DNA of 21,982 bases from Spirochaetia bacterium (GTDB taxonomy: Bacteria; Spirochaetota; Spirochaetia; Treponematales; Breznakiellaceae): assembly GCA_026002265.1 (NCBI GenBank), contig BOBG01000025.1, forward strand, positions 1 to 21,982, read 5' to 3'. The notes under the pieces were generated by a model. It did not search any database, was not told where the DNA came from, and saw only the letters and a list, made by a program, of their open reading frames with translations. Positions 15,857 through 21,982 of this stretch are shown here, piece after piece (within the stretch, counting starts at the first letter, position 1; the number at the start of each line of letters is the position of its first letter). The translations under genes were made by a program, and so were the position numbers.

Positions 15857-17314
15857 TTAGCATCCTTTTAAGGCACGTCTTACAGTAATCTCATTAACTC
15901 CTAATATCTTAGCAATAGCAACATTGCTCATCTTCGGGTGTTCCTGTTTGTAGGCCCGGATTTGCTCGGCTCGTGCCTGCGCCTTGCTGATGCGTTTCGG
16001 CTTGCTCTCCGGCTTCGGTGTATCCGTGAAGAACTTCTCTCCGTTTATCCGGTAGTAGTAGCAAATGCCATAAACCGATGAATACGGGTAAGGAGAACGT
16101 TCTAGATAACCAATTTCAAGCAGAAACGGCAAAAGCCAGCTTTCGTAGTGTTCATGCATCTTCTTTTTGAAGATATTCCGGGAAATGGGGTAAAATCCTT
16201 CACTCGTATTCTTTGTGAAGTACGGATACAGATAGTTCCACATTTCTAGAGATTGTTTACTGGTTATCACATCATCAAGATACAGTCGCCAGCTCTCTAT
16301 CACGGTGACCGCTTTCTGCGCCGTCCGCCGTCTCATTGTCAACGCTGATTTCTGTTGCCGAGTCTCTGTCGGTCCTATCACCAAGGCGGCTATTGCCTCG
16401 GCTATGACTTCGGTAAACAGCCCACCTTCATACTTTTGGGGCAGTGCGTTAAAACGGCTCTCCGGCTCATTCTTGTAAAATGATTGTATCCGCTGTAACA
16501 GCCGCCGGTACTTCCGCAGCTCCCCATCATACTCTTGGGCAAGTAACGCTATAAACTCGGCTGCTGTCTCCTCCGGCGTAAATCCGGCACTCCGGTAGAC
16601 TGGCACCAACTCACATAACGCTGTGTTTGTCTCTCCAGCCTGTATTCCATACTTCCCGTATTCTTCCTCGACTTTCCCTATCTTTCTCCACGTCCGCACC
16701 TTGACCGCTTTGCTCTGCCGCTCTTTCAACCCCTCTATTATCGCATGAGGCATTATCCCCATTCCGAACACCTCGGCTGGGTGATAAACCATCGCAGCAT
16801 TTACTGCCTCGTCAAAAAGCTTATTTAGCGGTTTCAATGTCAGCGGGTCGAGCAGCCCTTTCTCGGTCGGAATACGCAAGCCGATAGCATTTGTCGGCTT
16901 CACTTCTACCGGCACATCCCGCAGGAGCCGCCGGACTTGCCCTATCAGGAGAGGTTCGGGAACCGGGTGCGACAAGAAGTAGAAGGCATGCATACCGTGT
17001 GGAGTTTTACAGAGCAGAGATGGGATACCCACCTTCCTGCAAATATTTTCATAGATTGAAAGGAGGTACCCTCCACCCTTTCCGGTATGGTCATCTATGT
17101 CAAGGCAGAAACAGTCGGCACAGACTGAAAGAAAATAACCAAGAGTAACTGTACCCTCAATGGCTCGGTTGATCTTGCTAGCAGTTAAGGGTTGCTCAAT
17201 GGTGCGCCATTCAAAAAGAACACCGGGACCAAACAGATTCGGCGACTGCTTTTGATAGATGTGTTTTCCGGTATACGGTGAAAAATTTCTTTTGAAGTGG
17301 GAGGCGTAATTCAT
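15857..17314 (-). CDS. Plasmid replication protein, primase-polymerase (AEP) type with C-terminal HTH
   Basis: A 485-residue protein. The N-terminal half fits the archaeo-eukaryotic primase fold used by plasmid Rep proteins: CLDIDDH (Asp72, Asp74) as the metal motif, KTPHGMHAFYF (His106/His109) as the sxH-like motif, and VEVKPTNAIGLRIPTEKG (136-153) as the third motif region. A mostly helical middle follows, and residues about 448-485 are a helix-turn-helix (RAYKQEHPKMSNVAIAKILG, NEITVRRALKGC). I infer that it primes or initiates plasmid replication, with the HTH recognising the origin. It lies downstream of parA and the RHH gene on the same strand. Its 3' end is repeated in altered form at 14813-15708. 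No near family member was identified by name. Confidence 0.75.
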   Translation of the reverse strand: MNYASHFKRNFSPYTGKHIYQKQSPNLFGPGVLFEWRTIEQPLTASKINRAIEGTVTLGYFLSVCADCFCLDIDDHTGKGGGYLLSIYENICRKVGIPSLLCKTPHGMHAFYFLSHPVPEPLLIGQVRRLLRDVPVEVKPTNAIGLRIPTEKGLLDPLTLKPLNKLFDEAVNAAMVYHPAEVFGMGIMPHAIIEGLKERQSKAVKVRTWRKIGKVEEEYGKYGIQAGETNTALCELVPVYRSAGFTPEETAAEFIALLAQEYDGELRKYRRLLQRIQSFYKNEPESRFNALPQKYEGGLFTEVIAEAIAALVIGPTETRQQKSALTMRRRTAQKAVTVIESWRLYLDDVITSKQSLEMWNYLYPYFTKNTSEGFYPISRNIFKKKMHEHYESWLLPFLLEIGYLERSPYPYSSVYGICYYYRINGEKFFTDTPKPESKPKRISKAQARAEQIRAYKQEHPKMSNVAIAKILGVNEITVRRALKGC

Positions 17315-17377
17315 CGCTGCCCCCTCTTGCTTTTATCGTGCAGATGTGGTAAGCTGTTCATTATGTTTTCTGGGAAA

Positions 17378-17419
17378 TGACTGCCTTAAGTTTGGTGACA
17401 GAGGGCGGTCATTTTTTTT
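17378..17419 (+). terminator. Possible rho-independent terminator of an antisense RNA in the rep leader
   Basis: TGACTGCC and GGCGGTCA pair as an eight-base stem with one G-U, around an 18-base loop, followed by eight T on the + strand. No + strand gene ends here; the site lies in the 184-base leader upstream of rep (on the - strand). A short + strand countertranscript for copy control is one explanation. A chance hairpin is another. Confidence 0.4.
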
Positions 17420-17498
17420 ATCTCTCCTACGGGATTATGTTCATATCGTCCATTCTTTCACAAAATTTCTCTACCGGCAAGTACATGATTCCCTCTCG

Positions 17499-17750
17499 TT
17501 ATATCCGGTAGTCATTCAGGTACTCCATAAGTAACTCACGGAGTATTGTTGCCGATCCCATGCCTCTATGTTTCGCCACGGCTTTTAGTCGTGTATATTC
17601 TTGTGGCGCTAGACGCACCAAGACCGCCTTCGTTTTTCCATCGACCGATTCACTCGTGCTGTCTTCAGCCTGAACTTTCGCTTGTGCAATAGCACGAGTC
17701 TCCATATCCTCAGCTATCATCTCCGCAATAGCACGTTTGCTCGCTCCCAT
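17499..17750 (-). CDS. Ribbon-helix-helix partition or regulator protein (ParG/omega-like role)
   Basis: 83 residues. The first 35 are charged and probably flexible; residues about 37-80 (KTKAVLVRLAPQEYTRLKAV, ATILRELLMEYLNDYRI) form a typical ribbon-helix-helix. Its ATG overlaps the TAA of parA (TAATG at about 17748-17752), so the two are translationally coupled. In type Ib partition systems a small RHH protein encoded right after parA binds the centromere and represses the operon. Position, size and fold fit that role here, but no name can be given from sequence alone. Confidence 0.75.
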   Translation of the reverse strand: MGASKRAIAEMIAEDMETRAIAQAKVQAEDSTSESVDGKTKAVLVRLAPQEYTRLKAVAKHRGMGSATILRELLMEYLNDYRI

Positions 17751-18496
17751 TATCGATCCTCCAAGATTGCATTTGATAACGTTTCAAAAGCAATGATACT
17801 CTTTGCTTTCGGTTCGTAATCAAAGATACTCTGCCGGGCGATTTGACTTTCAGCGATTTTGCTATCCTGCGGAATCGTAAATACCCGGTAGTTCCACTTT
17901 TGCAACGTTTCAGCAAAAGCTTTATGACGGGCGAATGACTTATTGAGCATATTGATCACAATTTTGTCATTCCGGATTTTCCGGCGATTGGCTCGTTGCA
18001 CATCCTCCAGGATACTGGTAAAAAGTTCGATACCATCAATACTGAAGAATTCTGGCGACAAAGGATTGATGACTTCATCAACTGCACCGATAACAGCTCG
18101 TTCAAGGAGTGAAAAAGAAGGAGAACAATCCAAAATGGCATACTGAAAACCCATAGCTTTCAAATCAGCCAAAAGGAATTCAAAAGCCCGTGGGTTTTGG
18201 GCTAACTTAGTTTCAGACAATTCCTTCAACTGCCCACCGATAGCAATAACCGGCAGGAGAGTCAGATTTTCATTAAGAGGGATTAATGCCTTTGCTAACG
18301 GCATACCCCTGAACAGGACATCGGTGATGTCAAAGGGAATGTCATGGGGAAAAAGCCAGCTTGTTGCGTTACCCTGTGGATCGCAATCGACAAGGATAGT
18401 GGGGATTTTTTTACGAGCGAAGCAATGAGCAACAGAACAGGAAATGGAAGTTTTACCGACTCCACCTTTCTGAATGTGAAAACAGATTTTTTTCAT
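17750..18496 (-). CDS. parA: ParA-family partition ATPase
   Basis: 248 residues, ATG at 18496 with AGGAG five bases upstream. The deviant Walker A is KGGVGKTS (residues 10-17) with the signature Lys10; LVDCDPQGNATSWLF (Asp37, Asp39) is Walker A', and YAILDCSPSFSLLERAVIGA is Walker B. There is no N-terminal DNA-binding domain, so it is the short ParA form (type Ib, ParF-like). In known systems it forms ATP-dependent gradients that move plasmid copies apart. It leads an operon with the RHH gene; rep follows after a 184-base gap. Confidence 0.9.
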   Translation of the reverse strand: MKKICFHIQKGGVGKTSISCSVAHCFARKKIPTILVDCDPQGNATSWLFPHDIPFDITDVLFRGMPLAKALIPLNENLTLLPVIAIGGQLKELSETKLAQNPRAFEFLLADLKAMGFQYAILDCSPSFSLLERAVIGAVDEVINPLSPEFFSIDGIELFTSILEDVQRANRRKIRNDKIVINMLNKSFARHKAFAETLQKWNYRVFTIPQDSKIAESQIARQSIFDYEPKAKSIIAFETLSNAILEDR

Positions 18497-18517
18497 AGCT
18501 ACTCCTGATAAGCAAAG

Positions 18518-18569
18518 ACTATCAATGATACTATCAGTTTACTGAAATAAACGATTGATAATCATTGAT
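18518..18569. promoter_or_regulatory. Repeats upstream of parA, possible operator or centromere
   Basis: ACTATCA occurs at 18518 and 18530 (12-base period). ATCAATGAT at 18521 has an inverted copy, ATCATTGAT, at 18561. The tract is A/T-rich and lies just upstream of the parA start, where RHH partners of short ParA proteins usually bind. The role is inferred from position. Confidence 0.4.
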
Positions 18570-18616
18570 TTACAATTATTATCGGAAAAACGTGGTAAAT
18601 CTTGACGATTTTTTGG

Positions 18617-18644
18617 TTGAATAAAGTAACTGATGTGTTATAAA
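18617..18644 (+). promoter_or_regulatory. Possible sigma-70-type promoter facing the second IS
   Basis: TTGAAT and TATAAA separated by 16 bases, reading rightward away from parA towards 18707. No clear gene follows because the IS begins within 65 bases. Confidence 0.25.
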
Positions 18645-18706
18645 TTATTCGGAATGGAGTCGTGTTCCGCAACGATGACCACATTACGAGATACAGAATT
18701 ACCTAG

Positions 18707-19447
18707 GAGGTGTCGTCAAAAGACGAAAAAAGAGGTACCATGAAAAAATGCATAGACATGACATCAGGGATGCTGTCTGGGAAAAGGTAGAACCACTCCT
18801 GCCCGGTAGCCCCGGGCAATGAGGCAGAGTCGCACGAAACAATCGTCTTTTCATCAATACCGTCTGCTGGATCTTTCGTACCGGCGCCCCCTGGCGAGAT
18901 AAAGGTATCTGGCAAAAAGTGGCTGAGCAGGTGATGGGCAAGCCGGATCTGGCCTGGGTGATGATAGAAGCGACACACAGGAAAGTACACCCGGATGCCT
19001 GCGGCGCACGCGGTGGAAATGACCGGATGGGGCGCACCAAAGGGGGCTGAACACCAAGACACACCTCGCCATTGATAAACGCGGGTGCCCGGTGCGGATA
19101 CTCATCACTGTAGGCCCGGAGGCAGATTGTTGCTCTGCGTGGACTTGATAGCTGGAATGGAAATAGATGTATTGCTTGCAGACCGGGGGTATGATACTGA
19201 TATGATTGTAGAACAAGCGGTTAAGTCTGGAACAAAGGTAGTGATACGGCCAAAGAAGAACCGGAAAATGCAACGGGAGTATGATAAAGAGTTATACAAA
19301 GAGCGACATTTGATAGAAAATGTGATATTAGCACTGAAACGCTGGCAAGGTATTGCGACTCGGTATACGAAGAGTGCTGCTTCATTTTTATCCGCTCTGT
19401 ATCTCCGTTGTATCGTTCTTTTTACTGGACTCTTTTGATGACACTAC
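18707..19447 (+). mobile_element. Degenerate IS5-family element, 741 bp
   Basis: Flanked by CTAG on both sides (18703-18706 and 19448-19451), a fit to the YTAR target duplication of IS5-type elements. The ends GAGGTGTCGTCAAAAGAC and GTAGTGTCATCAAAAGAG (right end read on the - strand) match at 14 of 18 positions. It carries one broken transposase gene and is unrelated in ends and protein to the element at 13212. Confidence 0.8.
18748..19438 (+). pseudogene. IS5-family transposase, broken
   Basis: Reads M-H-R-H-D-I-R-D-A-V-W-E-K-V-E-P-L-L-P-G, then an in-frame TGA at 18820 where Trp is usual. NNRLFINTVCWIFRTGAPWR follows, and is joined directly to DKGIWQKV, skipping the roughly 20 residues that relatives have between two W-R-D motifs. 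After MIEATHRKVHPDACGARGGN (first Asp region altered) the sense changes frame near 19048 and again near 19145, ending with LLADRGYDTDMIVEQAV and RHLIENVILALKRWQGIATR. It cannot make an active enzyme. The element could still move if a relative supplied transposase. Confidence 0.85.
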
Positions 19448-19984
19448 CTAGAAAAGCCAAGATAAAGTCGGTTTTTTCTTCCCCTTCGGCTGTCGGCGAG
19501 TCCAAGGGTAGCTTAATATGGAAAGGTACCAGAGTGGTCTATTTCCATTTTTTCATAAAGAACGTCAATCGGCTCCGGGGTTGATTCCGGCTGATGGGCA
19601 ATTGCGCTAGGATCTGCGGCAAGATTATGAAGAGTTTGGAAGGCATGAGAAAGGCAAAAACCTGATGAGTATCCGGTTGAAAAACGGTTAAAATAGTCGC
19701 CGGATGGCTTTTCTAGGCAACTGCGCGCTCGGTTTTGACTTTGGGTTTTCATTGCATCGGCGTGGAAATATTCTGAAAGAGCCGGCGATTGTACTGCGAA
19801 ATACCAGAAAAAGTATGGTGAAATCGTGCAAATGGGACAGGTGTCCTGTTTGCAATTCCGTTTCTAGAAACAAACCTAGCTTACGGTTCTTTCTTGCGGC
19901 GGTATCCTTCACGGTTCCGTCCGGAGCGGGGTATCCAAAAGGTAACGGACTCTATGAAATTCTATATTTGACGCGTTTCTAGGA
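19448..19984. other. Stretch without a convincing gene
   Basis: Several short overlapping frames but none with a ribosome site or a family that I recognise. On the - strand an open 79-codon frame (19513-19752, ending with TPEPIDVLYEKMEIDHSGTF) could continue, after a one-base shift, as KLPLDSPTAEGEEKTDF, and across the IS once it is removed. That would make it a broken small gene, but the evidence is thin. Confidence 0.3.
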
Positions 19985-20194
19985 TTAGTAGTTGACAAAA
20001 GAAAAGCCGGGAATCCGGCGGTGTTGACGGGTACTTTTCTTTTGCTTAGCCACGGTACGGCCGGGTTTTTTGCCGGTGGGCAGTAGGCATCCATCGAGCT
20101 CATGTAATTGCTCAGCAGTGATAGTGCCGCATTTAAACATATCCTCTGCATCTTCATAAATTACTTGCATAGCTTCACTTCTAAATCTTTTCAT
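19985..20194 (-). CDS. Short antitoxin-like protein, possibly truncated
   Basis: 69 residues beginning MKRFRSEAMQVIYEDAEDMF, then KCGTITAEQLHELDGCLL. This N-terminal pattern is typical of HigA/XRE-type antitoxins that follow RelE/HigB-like toxins of the family seen next door. In those the region is usually followed by a helix-turn-helix; here it runs into a basic tail (GKKPGRTVAKQKKSTRQHRR) with no visible HTH. It starts 15 bases after the toxin stop on the same strand, so the two form one operon. It is likely a truncated antitoxin that may no longer bind DNA. Confidence 0.6.
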   Translation of the reverse strand: MKRFRSEAMQVIYEDAEDMFKCGTITAEQLHELDGCLLPTGKKPGRTVAKQKKSTRQHRRIPGFSFVNY

Positions 20195-20208
20195 AGTAAT
20201 ACATTCCT

Positions 20209-20572
20209 TTACAAAATTTCTTTCAAAATACCAAGTTTAATTTGCGTTTCTATATCTTTATCAGTCAAGGCAAGCCTTGATTTTGCGTTTATCTTGAACT
20301 GTTGTAACTCTTTATCGTCAATATTATCACGGCTTGATTTTGGGTATGCATATTCAAAAAAAGTTTTATCACCGTGCCGGAAAAATAAGATGATCCGGTA
20401 GCCGCCTGATTTACCCTTGCCGGGACGGGAGAGACGTGTTTTAAATACGTCACCGCCTAGGTTTTTAGCTTGTCCATTTTCCACTTGCAAGGCAATTTGT
20501 TTTAAGTCGCTGTCGGTTATATTTTCTTTATCGGCAAATCTGGAAAACCCATTTGATCTTGAAAATACGCAT
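20209..20572 (-). pseudogene. RelE/HigB-like toxin with a one-base frameshift near its start
   Basis: Most of the protein is open (NGFSRFADKENITDSDLKQI, VFKTRLSRPGKGKSGGYRII, LFFRHGDKTFFEYAYPKSSR), matching RelE-like toxins of the family with VFKxR...GKSGGYR. The natural start, ATG at 20572, gives M-R-I-F-K and then runs out of frame. Removing one base in the ATTT run at 20551-20554 (+ strand) joins it to the rest as M-R-I-F-K-I-N-G-F-S-R-F. The only in-frame start is a TTG at 20490 that would drop about 27 residues. The toxin is probably inactive. It begins eight bases after the HTH gene. Confidence 0.7.
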
Positions 20573-20579
20573 TAGGCGG

Positions 20580-20792
20580 CTATTTCGGGTCTTGATCTGG
20601 TGATTTTGACGGCCGGCCGCGGGCAGGTACATGAGTGATTTGATTGACCACTTCCAAAGCATAGATAGCTGTGGGGCCTGCATATTCTACGGGTTTTAAT
20701 CCGGCTTTCCGCAAGCGCATTTTAGCAACTTTTGGATGTATACCGAGCCGCTGACCTATTTCGTTTACTGTCAGTCCTTCCATGACTTTCAT
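20580..20792 (-). CDS. Small helix-turn-helix protein
   Basis: 70 residues: MEGLTVNEIGQRLGIHPKVA, then KMRLRKAGLKP form a clear helix-turn-helix in the first half. The second half is basic with a proline-rich end (VPARGRPSKSPDQDPK). I do not recognise the family beyond a general HTH. No strong ribosome site precedes ATG 20792; a second ATG at 20783 (M-E-G) is equally possible. It is the first gene of a - strand trio with the toxin and antitoxin-like genes, so it may regulate them. Confidence 0.6.
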   Translation of the reverse strand: MKVMEGLTVNEIGQRLGIHPKVAKMRLRKAGLKPVEYAGPTAIYALEVVNQITHVPARGRPSKSPDQDPK

Positions 20793-20860
20793 ACTACATT
20801 ATTTTTTCAAAAGTGTAAAATATTTTTTTTGCTGCGGCATTTCCAAAAACAAGGACGGCC

Positions 20861-20876
20861 TTCCCGGAATCGGGAA
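20861..20876. repeat. Inverted repeat TTCCCG-GAAT-CGGGAA
   Basis: A perfect six-base palindromic pair with a four-base loop between the HTH gene and the DHH fragment. It could be an operator for the HTH protein or a weak terminator after the DHH gene; the T-run on the - strand is short and distant. Confidence 0.35.
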
Positions 20877-20915
20877 TTTTCCAAGAATTTTTTTTTGAAA
20901 GTTTGAAAAAAGTAG

Positions 20916-20944
20916 TTGACAAGAGCAAAATTATCTTATAACAT
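20916..20944 (+). promoter_or_regulatory. Possible sigma-70-type promoter, + strand
   Basis: TTGACA at 20916 with TAACAT 17 bases further on (or TATAAC at 15). It points into the 3' end of the DHH fragment on the opposite strand. No + strand gene follows, so it may be fortuitous. Confidence 0.3.
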
Positions 20945-21259
20945 AAATGTTATCTGCTGAAAGTTCCTTAACATTGGTGCCGCCATACTGGCAATCAACT
21001 AGAAGCAAGGTATTTATATGCTGCATATCCTCGACATACTCTATCGGGATAGATAACCTATCAAGCATTAGCTTCAAGTTCGGCTTGGTAATCTCCTGCT
21101 CGCCAGATATAGATGATTCTTGCGTCACGTTTATATTTCTCCAAGTATTTGTAGACCGCAAAAGCAGACGCTATTGTATCAGCATCCGGTGCATTATGGC
21201 ACTGTATAACAACACTTTCATCAGGTTTTATCTTTAGTTATCAAATCAGATAAACGCAT
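20931..21259 (-). pseudogene. DHH-family phosphoesterase, N-terminal fragment with two frameshifts
   Basis: ATG at 21259 has AGGAGG upstream. The sense reads MRLSDLITKDK, then after removing one A of an A-run, DESVVIQCHNAPDADTIASA (motif I, HxxPDxD), FAVYKYLEKYKRDARIIY. After removing a second extra base it continues SGEQEITKPNLKLMLDRLSI, then INTLLLVDCQYGG (motif II). It stops at V-I-R, exactly where relatives have V-I-D-H-H. DHH enzymes cleave nucleotides or short nucleic acids; some remove signalling nucleotides. This copy lacks the DHH motif and the C-terminal domain and is not functional. Confidence 0.75.
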
Positions 21260-21298
21260 AATTTAACCTCCTGTATTTTTGACCGTAGTCATTAAAAC

Positions 21299-21982
21299 TT
21301 ATTCTAAATGGACTTCCTCCGTATGACGCTCTCTAATCACCGATGCTTTTTTATATAATTCCTCTGCCTCGACTAATCGGTTTGTGTCTGCATATAGAAT
21401 TGCCAGACTATTATAGCTGGTTGCCAAACTATTTTCATATGCCGCTGGATTCTCCCCTGCTGCGAGACGCTCCCAAATCGCCACCGCTTTTTTATAGAGA
21501 TCCTCTGCCTCGGCTAATCGATTAATGTCTGCATATAGGCTTGCTAAACTGTTATAGCTGTCTGCCAAATCACTTTCATATACCGCTGGTTGTTCCGCTG
21601 CAAGACGCTCCCAAATCGCCACCGCTTTTTTATAGAGATCCTCTGCCTCGGCAGCTAATCGGTTTGTCTTTGTATATAGATTTGCCAAATTGTTATAGCT
21701 TCTTGCCAAACTATTTTCATATGCCGCTGGATTCTCCCCTGCTGCGAGACGCTCCCAAATCGCCGATGCTTTTTTATATAACTCCTCTGCCTCGGCCAAA
21801 CGGTTTGTCTTTGAATATAGAATTGCCAAATTGTTATAGCTGATTGCCAAATCACTTTCATATGCCGCTGGATTCTCCCCTGCTGCGAGACGCTCCCAAA
21901 TCGCCGATGCTTTTTTATATAACTCCTCTGCCTCGGCCAAACGGTTTGTCTTTGAATATAGAATTGCCAAATTGTTATAGCT
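21299..21982 (-). CDS. TPR protein, C-terminal part, cut by the right edge
   Basis: Open to the window end (at least 227 residues). Five ~44-residue TPR units of the type NRLAEAEELYKKASAIWERL, AAGENPAAYESDLAISYNNL, AILYSKT, ending in a short charged tail (RHTEEVHLE). Units are very alike in DNA; one has a whole-codon gain (AAEAED) and another a whole-codon loss (AAEQPAVY), so the frame is kept. This TPR type differs from those at 5740. The start and any catalytic domain lie beyond the window. Confidence 0.85.
   Translation of the reverse strand, partial: SYNNLAILYSKTNRLAEAEELYKKASAIWERLAAGENPAAYESDLAISYNNLAILYSKTNRLAEAEELYKKASAIWERLAAGENPAAYENSLARSYNNLANLYTKTNRLAAEAEDLYKKAVAIWERLAAEQPAVYESDLADSYNSLASLYADINRLAEAEDLYKKAVAIWERLAAGENPAAYENSLATSYNSLAILYADTNRLVEAEELYKKASVIRERHTEEVHLE

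Noticed and set aside
18699..19273. Three overlapping - strand frames of about 120-139 residues
   Set aside because: Antisense to the clear IS5 transposase remnant; rich in unlikely residues and without any known motif.
19704..19982. 92-residue + strand frame MAFLGNCALGFDFGF
   Set aside because: No ribosome site or family, and overlapped by equally open - strand frames; not supported as a gene.
19985..20930. Shared AGTAGTTGACA at 19987 and 20911 as a recombination site pair
   Set aside because: Only 11 bases, including a common -35-like TTGACA; no further symmetry or boundary supports it.
21343..21843. + strand open frames with repeated PLLRDAPKSP patterns
   Set aside because: Shadow of the - strand TPR repeats at 21299-21982.

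Overview
The window looks like part of a plasmid, or a plasmid-derived island, from a host-associated bacterium. It has moderately low GC, A/T-rich spacers and good AGGAG-type ribosome sites. The gene styles (large DUF4062/NTPase/TPR proteins, TrkA-N/RyR proteins, HigBA, many IS5-type elements) would suit a Treponema-like spirochaete. No rRNA, tRNA or core gene is present, so that placement is an inference. I saw no tRNA, rRNA or CRISPR array.

Bases 1-14450 (+ strand) are a conflict or signalling island. The left edge holds a broken gene end with two copies of a small PGD-type domain. Next is a DUF4062-NTPase-TPR gene (538-3672) whose TPR tail runs on to 5399 through three frame changes. A decayed remnant of a membrane TrkA-N/RyR gene start follows (5563-5710). 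A second, intact DUF4062-NTPase-TPR gene (5740-9375) carries twelve 126-bp TPR units. A HigB/HigA pair (9387-9980) sits between it and an intact membrane TrkA-N/RyR gene (9973-12084). A class III nucleotidyl cyclase with a TPR-S/TRAFs-binding-like tail (12143-14450) is split by an IS5-family element (13212-14098). Removing the element with one copy of its TA target duplication restores a 472-residue frame. The order suggests a duplicated pair (STAND-like NTPase plus RyR effector or sensor) with a nucleotide-signal enzyme.

Bases 14451-18706 (genes on the - strand) are a plasmid replication and partition block: ParA, a ribbon-helix-helix partner, and a primase-polymerase-type replication protein. 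Behind the rep gene lies an array of two complete and one deleted copy of its own 3' end. Each copy shares the same conserved segment but ends in a different helix-turn-helix, and each is followed by the same ~70-bp spacer. This resembles a store of alternative C-termini and is the most unusual feature of the window.

Bases 18707-21982 are a decay zone: a degenerate IS5-family element, a small HTH gene, a RelE/HigB-like toxin with a single-base frameshift and its short antitoxin-like partner, a DHH phosphoesterase fragment with two frameshifts that stops where its DHH motif should be, and the 3' end of another TPR gene running off the right edge.

Single-base indels are frequent among the broken genes while several multi-kilobase frames are intact. 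Either the region is decaying or some indels are sequencing errors; raw reads would decide.
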